Assembly (NCBI RefSeq): GCF_028389875.1
Contig: NC_084672.1
Span: 2,765,501-2,829,500 of the forward strand
Direction: 5' to 3'
Length of the DNA stretch: 64,000 bases
DNA from: Rhea pennata
Lineage: Eukaryota > Chordata > Aves > Rheiformes > Rheidae
Shown: positions 26,010 to 39,400 of the stretch, piece after piece
Position numbering within the stretch: the stretch's first letter is position 1
How the letters are laid out: every line of letters begins with the position of its first letter
Program-made: the position numbers and the translations under genes
Notes under the pieces: model-generated
The model's database searches: none
The model's input: the letters and a program-made list of their open reading frames with translations, nothing else
Told to the model about the DNA's origin: nothing

Positions 26010-27138
26010 CCTTTCCATGTACTTTGAATGACTTTAAGACAAAGATCCCAACATTGTAAGTTCTATCATTATATGCAGATGTCACCAGCTCTTTCCACTC
26101 TGACTCTGGAAGCTGCATGGAAGTTGATGTCTGCACAGGTGGACAGAACTTCATTTTCTTGTGTGAAAACGAGCAACTCCATCCATTGGGAAACAGAAGA
26201 GAAATAGATTTGAGACAGTTGATCTTCTTCGGTAGTGACATTCTTTAGGAAATGTTACTGTTACCTTTTCTGACCTTTTCTGATTTTTTTTTTAATTATT
26301 GATATAAAAGTGAATTAGCTGGGGTGTTGGTAGATCAGGTTTATATTCAAGGTTTTAAAATAGAGGATGGTACTATGTATGAACCAGATGTCCTGCATTT
26401 TGTAATTCACTTATCAAATACCTGTATCTTGTTCTTATAAAATGGAAGCTATTAAATTTCAGAACTCAAACCTGAAAATCTTGTATAAGGCTGTTAAGCT
26501 ATAACTACTACAAATTCAAAATCCATGATGTAAATTGCACCTTTTCACAGATGAGTACATTTCTTTCTGAGAACATGCCTTGGCTTTGATGGAACTACTT
26601 ATCTTTATCTCTCCAGATGGTCTTGCTCGCTCTCTCTTGAAGTGAACATACTAAAATTTTCCTTTTTGTAGAAGGAAGCAATAAACTAGTCTGAAGTATC
26701 ACCATCATGTTAGAGCCCCAAGACTCTCCTCTGCAGTAGCATATGGCAGACAGTTGTTTGTAACAAACTGAATGAAGATGTTCACTCCTAAGTTACAGCA
26801 GATGAAATAATCTGACATTAACAAGAAAATATTTAGGTTAAGAACTTAGTTTAGGGAGGACACCTAGAGGTAATTGCTTAAATCAACTTTTTTGAATGAT
26901 GTTTAAAATGATTCACCACAGTCTTTAGGGTAGAAGAGCTTTATCATGTATAAAACATTTTAAAAAGTTATACAGGTTCATTATCAAATAAAAATAGTCT
27001 TATTTAAAAATAGACATTTAGTTTATCTTACTAAATTGATTCTTGAAGATTTAAATATATGGCTTTTTTAAAAAATTAAAATCTTACAAAGTGAGTATGA
27101 ACAAGAATACCAAGAAGCAGATATTGCTAAGTTACAGT
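26010..27138. other. Convergent 3' UTR region of TIPIN (+) and DIS3L (-)
   Basis: Only 1129 bases separate the two stop codons. On the plus strand, poly(A) signals for TIPIN are ATTAAA at 26451-26456, AATAAA at 26680-26685 and AATAAA at 26987-26992. On the minus strand I find no AATAAA. Candidates for DIS3L are variants such as GATAAA (near 27023 and 26939) or the distant ATTAAA at 26296-26291. Overlap of the two 3' UTRs is likely. Confidence 0.65.
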
Positions 27139-27447
27139 TCAAGTTCTGATGTCAGCTGAAACATCTAATAGAGCCAAATCCCTGATCTCTTCCAGCAGCT
27201 GGTATAAGCTTGCTCCTTTTGTCTGGCAATACTCCTGATACTCTTCCTCAATTACCTCCACTCTTGCTTTTTCTTGAGCACGCTCAGCTTCTTCTGTGGA
27301 CTGACTGACTTCTTTTACTAATTCAGATTTTGCCACATCAGAATTCTGGGAAACCTCTGTGGCTAAAGTCTGGTATGGTGCATTCCTGATTATTTCAAGC
27401 TTGATTGTGTCAGCATGGCAGCGGGAAGTATGCACAAGTATTTTTAC
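27139..27447 (-). CDS. DIS3L: DIS3L exon 17 (residues 950-1051 and stop TGA)
   Basis: Encodes [19 protein letters not shown], a Ser/Glu-rich coiled stretch, and the conserved C terminus [19 protein letters not shown] with [12 protein letters not shown]. It is separated from exon 16 by an intron of only 75 bases. Confidence 0.96.
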   Translation of the reverse strand, partial: VKILVHTSRCHADTIKLEIIRNAPYQTLATEVSQNSDVAKSELVKEVSQSTEEAERAQEKARVEVIEEEYQEYCQTKGASLYQLLEEIRDLALLDVSADIRT

Positions 27448-30400
27448 CTTAAAAGTAATGTACAAATTATTTTATTTCTCATCATGCTATTTACTTTTAC
27501 TTTCTTCAAGTTAAATACTCACAGTAATGTGATCAAAGAGGCTTAATGTAACAGATTCTCCAGTAGTTGTAGTGGAAATAATTTTGTTCTGAAAGTGATG
27601 AAGTGAACCAGGCTTCCACTCACAGCTGCCATCACATTGAGAAGAGATGACTAAACCTTCTTTGTTTTTCATGTATGCTGCAGCTTTAATTCCGTATCTA
27701 CAAGAAAGCAGAGGGAGACTGTTCTAAGAGTTTTCACCCTTACCAGTTCTCTTACTGATTTTGAAACTAAAACAAAGCTAGTTAGGCTTGTCTACAAGTA
27801 ACAGCGTCAAGGGGCATACTTTGTTTTCCTATAGCCCTGCTTAAGAGACTCTGATAATGCATTCTAAGATGGGCAGGGGGTAATTATACTATGTGAAATA
27901 GTCACAGCATGAAGATAGGGACTGAAATGTTTGGAAAGCAGTGAAGCAAAAGCAAAATATAGTCAGTGATCCATTATCTATGTATTGGATGGTGCCTCGA
28001 ATACTCAGATAATGGAAAAATACCAGCATTACAGGTTATTTCAGAGAGCACAGGAAGGAAACAGTTCTCTCTGAGAAGTTACTGTAAGTCCAGCAGAGTG
28101 CTTGCACTGAGTTCATCGAAAGGAAGCCTTACTTGACTAGGGAGGTTCTGGACCTTCATCTGCGTGTCCAAGCCACCTGCAGTGCTAGAGCTGACAGGCC
28201 TATACAGAGCCAGTTTATATCCAGGCTCAGTCTGTTCACAGGACTGGCAGTATTCATGGAAGTCCCTGGTATTCATACAATGTTTGCCTTACCTAATATA
28301 CCTAGAGAATATTGTTTTTGATGTCTTTTGCTTTTTAAGGAAAATCCTTATACCTATTTTTTTTTTTTTCACTTCTTAGCTAGCAGGACAGACAGCATTG
28401 CTGCTGAGAATGCACAAACAGGAAAATCATAGAACTAATCCAAAATATAACTGTCCAGATTCATTAAGGGAAAGGAAAGGTAGTTGTCCTTCCCTGCAGC
28501 TTCAGAGAAAGTCTTATGTGAGAAGTCATGCTCCTCAGTGCTATAGCTACTCAATCTTCCTTACACCATTCACTCATCAATTTATAACATAAGCAGAATA
28601 TGTGTAGTATATATATAAAAGAAATAGATTTCAAAACTTGGAAATTAAAATGTTACCTTCATGCTAAGAACTGCTTTCTGCTTGGGTAAATTGGAGGTAG
28701 CTGAGATACAGGCCCTTAACAAAAGCTTAACTGCCTTAAACAGCACTATGTAAATGTTTCTTGTATGCTTTCCTGCACTCTATAAGGTTGAAGAAGCATC
28801 CCTTTCAAAAGATGTTCCCAATCCACATGTACTGCTGCCTGTACTAAAGTAAAAGAGGGCTAAGAATGCTTGGCTTTATGATGTGGTTAAAGATTAATTT
28901 TAAACTTGCGTTTTCTTTAGGTAACTAATCATTTTCTATGATAAAAAACAATCCTTGGTAATAAACATTCCAATCATTATTCTGCTCTAACAGTTACTAG
29001 GGCAAGAAGTTGCTAGAGCATTTTAAAAACACCTCCTCTAATGGCAGAAGATCAGACAACCTTTCACTGTTAGGAAATAAATACATACTGGACAGTATAG
29101 TCTTTCAGTGCCCTTGTGGGAACTCTTTCAGAGTCAATTCATAGAAAAGCACTGCCTGTGATTTATGACAAAAATTTTAAATGCAGTCATCAACCAATAC
29201 CAAGCCATGCTATAAGTGCTTCCTTTCTCAAGGACCAGAAGTGTCTTCACAGCGTTCTCTTTAACAAGTATGTCTTATTTTTAAACTCACTCCAAGCTCT
29301 AATCAACTTACCGTGGTACAAAAACAAGCACACCATTTGTTCGAATTGAGTAAATAACACCATCTGCTATGCAGCGCTCATCTGTTTCAGGGGTTTTATC
29401 TTTGAAGTACATGCACTGGAAGAGTTCAGTGGACTGTTTCTGAGCGTGCTGGGCTGCCTGCAAGTACCCCCCCCCAAAAGAAAGAAGATAACTGAAAATT
29501 CTAAAAAGCTTGTTTGCCTTAGATCTTTATCGTTTCTTTCTTCCATGACTTATGTGCCCTCTAAAAAAATTACATCCAAAAGGAAATCCTACTTGTAGTA
29601 CAGGATAAGTATGAAGTTACTGTTACTATCAGAAGAGAACAGATACGTAAATAAAAAAGAAATTCACTGCATTCTTCGGTTATTTTCTGATAAATTGCAC
29701 AGTTTTCTCATGCAGCTGGATACAACATTGGCATGCTCAACTTCCCGATTTTCGTATTTTGCCTATGAAGCAAAATGGATGTTTCCCAATTTTCTTTGAA
29801 CTCCTTTCGTTGTTAATTTAACGTTTTAACATTAAAATAAAAATGAAGTGATACTATGTTATCGTGGTACCCAAAAGCTGCAGTCAGGACTGGTATTCTT
29901 TTGCACTGGACAACATACAAGCATATAAAGACCATCTTACCCTGTTTCTGTTATTAATGTGTCTGCACAGCTCCTCAAGATCCTTATTGCTGAATACATT
30001 ATCCTTAACATCTCCTTTACTTTCCTTCAGAGTGGCGGCCATCAACAGTCTGTGGACAACAATATCGGCATATCTTCTAATTGGAGAAGTAAAATGAGTG
30101 TACTTATCTAAGGCAAGTCCTACAAATAAAGAATGAAGCAGTGATAGGGAAAAACAGTCACAAATCCATGAGCAATTCAGAAATAATAATATGAATAGCA
30201 TAAAAAATAGCAAGTGACAGGATACCATAATGATGAAACTCTCCTTCAGGACAAGAACCAGTTGAGAAGTACAATGCATTAGACATTGCATGAGTGGCCA
30301 TAGATCGCAGAAGTTTATTTACAATTGGATCCTGGGGATCATCTGCTTTATCCAGAGACTCGGCCAATGCTTTGTTAGACCTGTCAAAAAAAAATTGTTA

Positions 30401-33400
30401 ATTCTGAAGACAATTATGCTACCCCGATCATAATAACATGCAGTTAAAAATAACATATGGAAGCACATTAAAAATTATTAACCATTAATATAAAAACATT
30501 AATGACAAGCAGGATGATACTACCAATACAGTTTAGTAATACCTGTATTCTAAAACAATGTTTGGACAAAAAGCCAGTTTTCACCTATAGGTTTGTTTCT
30601 TGTGACTGGGAGGAGCAAGAAGGATTTGAGCAAAATCCACTTCGCAGCACAAAGCAAATGGTGAGCTGAGCTACAAACTCTTCTGTAGAGAAGACCACAT
30701 GTGGTGGAAAGGAAAAGGTGACATTTGAATGTCACACTATTGATGCCCTTCACTCTTTGTAGTCCACAAATGATGCCTCTCAGTGTGATGAGGCTTACAG
30801 CCATGCCATAGTATCCTGACATACAAACAAATTCTAAATGATTTTGCATCCTTTAAAATGCTTATATTCCACTGAATTTCCTTGATTCAAATAAGGACTC
30901 TCAAGAGTACAGCTATGGGAAATAAGGTGCAAACAAGCCTATTACACAGCTTAACCATTACAGAGTGACCAAACAAATTGTATTTGGTATGTCCAAAATT
31001 ATTCGGGTATTGTTTCAGTCCAACCAACAGAAATGCTGGGCGCATTTCTGTTTAGAACATCATCTCCTGCTTACTGAAAGGTTATGATAAAAATGTTAAG
31101 AATTGCTATGCAGTGTCTATTAACATTGATAGGCAGAATTGTAATAGTTTGTAACAATTATACCCAAATAGTTAATTGCTTAAGTTTAATTAAAGCACTT
31201 CAGGTAAGCAGTAAAAGATACCATGTGTCTATCGAGAATCCTTTGGCACTGGCACATTCCCGAAGTTCAGAAAAAAACTCCTGTCGTGGTGGAGGGTGTT
31301 GACGCAACAAAGCTTGATGAGGAAAATTTTCTGAAATCTTTTTTGCTACCCAATGGTTGGCCAGAATCATACATTCTGCTACAATCTCATGTACCTCCAG
31401 TGGCTGCTTGGGGATAAGATCATGAATATTTTTTTTATCATCCAGTTGCACTCTGATTTCTATCCCTTCCAGCTCCAGAGCGCCACAGCTGTCCCGCTTA
31501 GCCCTAACATGTCGCGCTATATCAGTCAGTTTTGATATTGCCCAGACCAGTTCAGTCAACTTCTTTTGTCTAGTTCTTTCATCCAAATCTTTCAGTTCCA
31601 GGATATCACCAACAACACTTGTGTCACCATCTAATAATCCTTGTGCTGTTTCATAGATTAGCTTGTATGCAGACCGAATGATGGTTTTGTTGTAGGAGAC
31701 GCTCAGGATTTCATACGATTCTTTATCTAGTTCCCACATGACACTTACAGCATACCTTAAAGATAAAATCAGAATTCTATGAACAGTTTCAATTGCCTTA
31801 AACTAGCATTTCAAGCCCATTGAACTGTTGCACATTTTTGGATTTCTGTTTCTATTTTTTTCTTCATGAAGCAAACTAGTGCTCAGCAATGCCACTGATT
31901 GATGCACTTGCCTTTCAGTACCACATATTCAATAAATGAGAACAAATTATGTCAGCAGTATTATCAATCTACTTGCTGATGCAAGGTACCCCTAAAATAA
32001 AAGGTTACATCTGTTTTAAAGCATAGTTTCACTGCTATAGTTATATTTTTATTCATTTTTATTTTGTTATCTCAGCCAAATGTGTCCATTTTTAATGTAT
32101 GTGTACCCTGTACATCCTCACATCAACCAGTCAACCAACCCTTTAAATTGCAAAATGGGGTAACAACATGTTTGAAGAATGGGCAACAGTAGCAAATTTG
32201 ATCTTTCACATGGATACTCTTAAGGGGTTAGTAACAATGCAAAAAATACACATAGTTGCTAGAGATACTGGTAATGGTAATTCGATTACTTGTAAAAATC
32301 TCTTTCCTCATGAATGCTACAAAACCTTACCTATCAACTCCACTCAGAAGAGAGCATATGTCAGCACTCAAGATGGAGGGCAGCATGTCATAACGACGGT
32401 CTGCTAAATAATAAGTTGTTGCCCTGAGGAATAAAGCACATATGCAGTTCTTCTAACAAGCACTCATGGGTACATCTCTCTCAAGCAATTTGCAGTATAT
32501 ACATAGCTTCAGCAAAACATGACACATGGCATGACTTTAGAAGGTTATTCTTACGCAACACACACTTGCAGTACTTAAGTCAAATTATTTAAATAACTAT
32601 TTGTATAGAACAGGCTTAATTCTGCATTTCTCTGTATTTTCAGCTTCCATAAGAGCAGAGTTAAGGGTGTACAAAGCATGCTCACCGAAGAAAGAGTTAC
32701 TTAATGGCTATACCAAACATCTCTGCTGGCTATGAAGTTTACATTTCTTTGCATCTACAAAAAGTAAGACATTTAATAAAGTGATTCAGCAGTTTAAATT
32801 CAAATCAATTGAAACAATAAAAAATGACTGAATATCTGACATATTAAAACAAAAAATAGAGCCTGCCCTCTGAAATACCCTTGGAATTAAATTAATGTAA
32901 GATTCCATTTTGAAGGTGTTCTATGTTATGTGGAAAGATTCATCCCCTTTGGAATGCCAATAAGTGATCTGTAAATACTTTAAGTCATAAATGATGAAGA
33001 ATATAAAGCAAATGGTGATTAAGGAAAGAGGAACTTAAATCATGACTTTGTGGGAAGGAGCAATTTCAGAGTAAAAAGTTAAGCAGTACGTCACAAAGTT
33101 TCTTCTACAGCACACCTATTTTACCCAAATACAAGCAGAATACTACTAGGTAAATATTTTTATAAGCTACTTCCATGGTCAGGAATTCTTTGAAAAGAAA
33201 TAATAGAAATAATAGACTTCTCAATGTTTCCGTAGAGCAGCATTACAAAATTCCAAACTCTATACATTTTACAGTTTTTAGAAAACAAGTTACCTTGCTC
33301 TGGCCTCAACATCAGTATAAGAGTTTACTGCCACAAAATGGGTTACATCTGCAATGTGGACACCTAACTCTAGATTCCCGTTAGGCAGAGTTCTAATGGA

Positions 33401-36400
33401 TAGTGCATCATCCACGTCCTCACAGCCTTTCGGGTCAATGCTGAATATCAAGTGTGTATCTCTCAGGTCAAGACGTTTTTGTTCCTCCGCTGGACTCACT
33501 TTCCATGGATTCTTTGAAGAACTCGCAGGCATTTCGCTCATCTGTACAAAAACATTACCAAAGATCGTAAGGTTATATCTTTTTTAGAAATGAAAAGTCT
33601 ACAAGTTGGATATAATTAGCTTTTCCTTTTCTAATCTGTCAATAGCTTTGTCACTGTACTTTTTCATTTTGGACAACTTCTTTCCATTCTCCAAGTCATT
33701 TGCTTTACAGAAAATATAAAACAATTTAAAAGAAAGCTACACGTATTATGAACAACTGATATTACTGTAGAGATACTACAGCTCTGGCAAACATCAACAG
33801 TGTATTGGGTTTTTACATTCATTTTTTCTGTGAGAGTCAGTCCCTACCTGATCGAAGACAAACGGATTTATGATCATTTCAATAAGTCTACGTTTTTAGG
33901 ATCATTACCATGAAGACAGATTAAAGACAACGTTATCTCAAAACTCTTAGAATTAAGAGTTTGCAATTTTCTCCCCAAAGTGAACAGGTTATATTAAAAT
34001 CACTCTTGACTTGAAAATTCATAGTTTCTATAGAACCACTACTGACATGCAAAACTAATATTATGAAAAATATTCTATACATAGTTTCCAGCTTTCAAAA
34101 ATCTGTGAGCAACTAACTCCCTCAGCTGTAATAAAGTCCCTCTTTTTGAGGCCCATCACCCTGAATATCAACAGAAAAGAATATGCCTAATCAAGAAGAC
34201 TGACCTGGATTTCTGAAAAGGGGGCAACAGAAATGCCGTTCTCCACAAGAATAGCTGCAATTTCCCCTTCAAGATCTCCAATTCTTCCTAAAACTCTCAC
34301 AAAGTGTCCATTTGGATACACAGATGTTGATTCCCAAGAATCAATACGCACGACAACTCTATACTCCTGCAGCAAGAAAATTCTTCTGTTAGAACTGCAA
34401 TTTGCTCCTGATAAATAATCAACATAAATACTCACTAAGGGGCATTAACAGTGCAATCCAAAGACACTGGCAAAGCTAAAATTTTTATAAGAAGGAAAAA
34501 TAAACTGACGATGAGAAACACACAAATAGATGCTGAGAATTACATTTCTTTCCTCATCGAAGACCCATTTGGGCTCATTATATAGACAATCTATATCTTG
34601 AAGCACAAAAAAATAAAAGCAAAACCAAGATGTACACACATTTTCTTATTCTTTTAAGAGAGAAGACACAACTGGAATTTACTTCAAGGCTGTGAAGAAG
34701 TATTCAATACCACAAAGTAAAAGCAACAGAGAATGAATAAGTTTTTTTTTTCTTTCTACAGCAATGGGAGGTTAATTACCATAATTCATTATCCATTTGT
34801 TGGAAAGCTCTCCTTAGTACTTTCATCAAAGTTATATAGTCACAGATCCAATAAAATCATTAGAGGTAATGCAATTTATAAGCCTCATATGACCCCTGAC
34901 GTATCAGAAAAAAAACAAAGACAAGTATATAAATGCTGGAGTACTTGGATAGTCACCTAAATTCAGAAGTCAAATAACCTTTAATACCTGAAGGTGATAC
35001 AATTCTAACAGGGGTTGAACAAATTCTTTCAAGGTAGGACTCTGACTGCTCTGGCAGACTTGACTTTATCAATAGGTTTACCCCTCTTTTTGCTGTATAA
35101 AACTTCATTAGAGTATATGAAACATGTACAACTATAAAGGAACACCATATAGAGAAACATTCGTGTCAAACTACCTGCAGTGATTCAGCTTGCTGGGTGC
35201 TGATCCGGATTTTGGGAATTCGGTAATCCCATGGCGTAACAAGGATTTTCTGAGCATTTTTGCCCTGGGACTGGCTCTCTTCTTTGAAGGGAAAAGTGAC
35301 CACGTAATCCCTCCAGTTCTTTTGAATGATTCCAATGACTTTGCCTTTTAATAAGGAACATTGTTGGCTATACATTAAATAAATAAATAGGAACAGGAAA
35401 GCAAATATGCGCAAAGTATAGTGGATTCATTATTTTGTAATACGAACTAATGTGTACAAATCTACATTACAATTGCTAACAAGATACAGTATGCAGACCA
35501 TATCAGTCACAGGTCTACTGCATTAGACTAGGGGTCTAATGCAATGCAGATAGCACTTACATGACTACTGCACTATTCAAGAATCACAAATGTTTCTACT
35601 CAAAATCACCAAGTTCGTTATAAACTACCATTGGCAAAGCCAGATTATAATGAGCTTTTTATTTATACAGTGCCCTTCATTCTAAAGGAGACTAACCTTT
35701 TTTATACATTTAAATTGATACAGTACATAACTACAGGGAGATTCACATAGTCTTCTACTGAAATGTAGCCAATGCAAACAAAAAATACAGAAACTTTTTA
35801 ATAGCAAAGACCAAAATTATGCAGCATTTTACTGCAGGGACTATATAATGAAGAATACAACACAGGACCAAGGAAGTGAGGTATTCTTAAAAAAAAAAAA
35901 ATCTTATCATACTTTACCTGTGGGCATAGGGTCACCAGTGGTGTCTGCAGGTGTTTTATCCTCAGTCTCATTTTCACAAAGGGCAACAGTCCTTCCTTTC
36001 CACTCATGCAAGGGTAGCAACTCAACAGCTACCACATCACCATGGATTGCACGATTTCGAGCTCTGGCTCCATAAATAAGTATGTCATTTTGAAGTTCTA
36101 AATATAAAATAAAAAGAAACGGAATTATAAACAGCTGAAAATTCAAATCCCTCCAACCTTGGACCATTTTGCTGAAATAACAATGTGTAGAAGATGACAT
36201 TTTTTCATATGATTTCTTCCAAAAAGGACTATTGGCAAGTAACCAATATTGCAAGAAAATTAAAATCTATTCCTCCTTCCACACCCATATTCTCTTGGAT
36301 AAAAGGTTTCATAGGCTATGAGTTCATTTTTCTCAGGCAGCAGCTTTAAAAGAACACAACATATAATTAAATTGCAGAAAACACTGCCACATGATTCTGG

Positions 36401-36422
36401 ACAGGCTAAAAGATTAAACAAC

Positions 36423-36453
<31 letters not shown>

Positions 36454-39400
36454 AGTTTGGTTGCAGAATCTGAACTCCATCCTGCTACACAGGAACATCT
36501 GAAATTTCTGATCACTGAAAGGCAGGAAAATACAGTTGTGAAAGGATAATGCACTGTTCCTGCAAAGCCATTTATTACTAACTCACACCAGAATGAGGTT
36601 ACTTATGCTCTGATCTGATCCCAAAGACAATTTGCATATTATGTTCACAGTGACCAGCTCCCTACTCCAGCCAACATCTACGCAAATACATATTTCAACA
36701 ACACAAGTAGACACCTGAGGTTACAGTAGAGCACAAAGGTAAAAATTTGCATCAGTGTTCAACTTTAGGAGAGGTCTAGAGAAACTTGTAAGTAGGACAG
36801 ATAAATCTAAAATATTATGGCCAAAGGTATTAAGAAAGAGGAAGGTGGAAACATGGTTACTGTTTTCTCAGGATGCCCTCGGGATAATCTTCAACATCCT
36901 TTCTGGTCCCTGAATAAAACTACAGTATTACAGTATCTCAGCTTTCATCATCTTAATAGCTGAACAGCTTATACAGCAACAGGGCCTCAGGTAAGCACAG
37001 AGAGTTTATTAATTTACTTTTTCCTCAGTAGGTTGGCATGGAAGATGGAATTCTCTCATTAAGTACATCATCTCATTGTCTTTTCACCTGTTTCTTTGCT
37101 GCCAATTCCTTGAAGTCGAACAAAAGCTTCCAACTGTGCTCGATGCTTATTGACATTTAAGATACCCTAAAAAAAAAAGTAATAAACCAACATAAAGTGA
37201 GATAGATGCACCTCAAAATTGCCTATTTTAAAGTACAAATTTTGGAATTTTAAACATATTTTAATAAGTTAGTAGGTTGTATTCATACATAGATTATTTT
37301 GAACTTTGATGATATGCTTGATATTACATCTAGTTTCTCAATTTACAGCTATATCACATATCAATCTGAAGAAAAATCCACAGCAAACTGAAGATCATCA
37401 ATAATAGACTCCTACAGACTATCACCTGAGCAACTTGTAATTCAAGATATTCTTTTCCTGAATGGGAATAAATATCTTTGCTGATTATTCCTTAGCTAAC
37501 TTCAATAGCCAACTTCTTTTCATTCTCTCTCTTCCAAATTCTTAGTCTAGCTTTTTTTATTTCTTTCCCAAAATATCTTTTTCCCCCCTCTTCCCACTAT
37601 ACTGATATTTCTTCATAACTGGTTCTCCTAACCAGTTCAATTCAGGAAACTAAAAGGGCATACCACAAGAGTGCACTGTTCGGTATATGCTCTCTAAATA
37701 CCGAGTTACCTGTATGTATCTTCCAGATTTGACCCCAGCCTCCAGTATTTCTATGGGTAAGTGCTCAGGATACTCTTTTCCGTTATTTTCTTGACTTTCA
37801 CTCTCCCGTTCACGACGAGCTTGAATTATTGAGTCAAAGAGCTCGTGGGCAGCCTTTAAGTCAGGCCAAAAGTTATCCAAGTAACTCTGTATGCACATAC
37901 ATAAACAGGCAGTGGGTTTGAGAAGTCTCTGTTCTTTTAATAGTGCTTCATTTGGAAAGCTATCATGTGCTACACTCAAATAGCTTTTCTGAGTGGTAAT
38001 CAAGCGTCTGTTCTAAACACCACACATTTGTTCCAGATTCCACCCAATACTTTGGCTGAATACAAGAAAAAGAACATTACTGTTAATATACTACCTTAGA
38101 CTAGAGATTCGCAAACTTTTATCACCCATATGCCACATACAAGCCCCCATTATTATTTTCACAGTTTTTATACAATTCTGTTCACTACATTTGGACCACT
38201 TTCCATTGTCTAACAAAAATTCAAAAAAAAAAACCAACCCCAAAACAAAAAACCCCAACTAGCACTATTTTTTTAATATATAACTTTAAGGTAAATCTTT
38301 TTGGTTTTGGTTTCTCTTAAATGTGTTCATGGTCTGGTAACATCCTTTCACAGCAAGAAGTAAACCTCCCATCCATGCTCTGCTGAATACAAGCAGTATC
38401 AGAAAGCAACAACCAAATGAAGAATGAACTATCTTCTTGCACATTCGAGTATTCTAAATAGTCAAGGCTAAAGTACACTGGGCAGAAAAATACTATGGAT
38501 ATTTAGGCTACTGCTGTTAATGGACCTGAACTACATATTTAGGCAGCTGACTGAGGTAACTCATTATTGTTCAACAGCACTAAATTCTTTAAAAACACGG
38601 AAAATAATGAAAAGGGATCCTAAGAAAGATGACCTCTATCCTTGGAGCTGTTGTTTTCCTCCTCAGTTCTGTTTTACCCACTGCCACTGCTTTTGATGAC
38701 ATTCCCAGCATTGACATCTTTGCTTTCTCTGATAAATGAAGTTGAAAGTTAGCACTGCAGTATTTTTACGCATAAGCTGCAGAATGATTTGCACTACACA
38801 TTAGGTTTAAGGTACTTGCTTTGCCATTTTGATGCAGCATAAAGGCAACCTTCTTCTATTTTTCTGATACGTTACCTTGAAGGAAATCACAAACACTCCT
38901 TCTGTTTCATTTCCATACTGCCTGACAGCATCTTCATCTTCTGTTACCATAACAACTGGCATCTGACCCAAGCAGTGATTATAATACCAGACTGTTGCAT
39001 TGTAAATACTCCTAGAAAAGCAAAGTTTGAACAAGATTTCTGGCATATCCCATTTGCTACTGGGCAGGCATTTCCAGGTTTTGTACAAAAGTGATTATGT
39101 TTTATCATGTATACATTTGAGATATATATATATATACCAAGGTGCAAAAATCTTATATTTTCAAGAAATTTTATGTGCCTTACATTAACACTGAGAGAAT
39201 AGGGGAAAATAAAGTGTTTCCTCACCAATAACTCCACGTGTTTCCCAGCTGCAACATAACATAGCATTCCTCTGAGTGAAAGTTTGTGAAAAGCAAGCTG
39301 GAACTGCCAGGAGTCTAGTCCTGTGCTGCTTGTAGGCTATCACACATTACCTCTCATACTTTAACTGAAATGTGTTTTACCTATTTGTTGTGTTAAAGCA

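Noticed and set aside
29884-30291. A continuous 135-codon minus-strand frame as a single DIS3L exon
   Set aside because: It runs through the 106-base intron between exons 13 and 14. Protein similarity to DIS3L breaks exactly at the splice sites 30226 and 30119.
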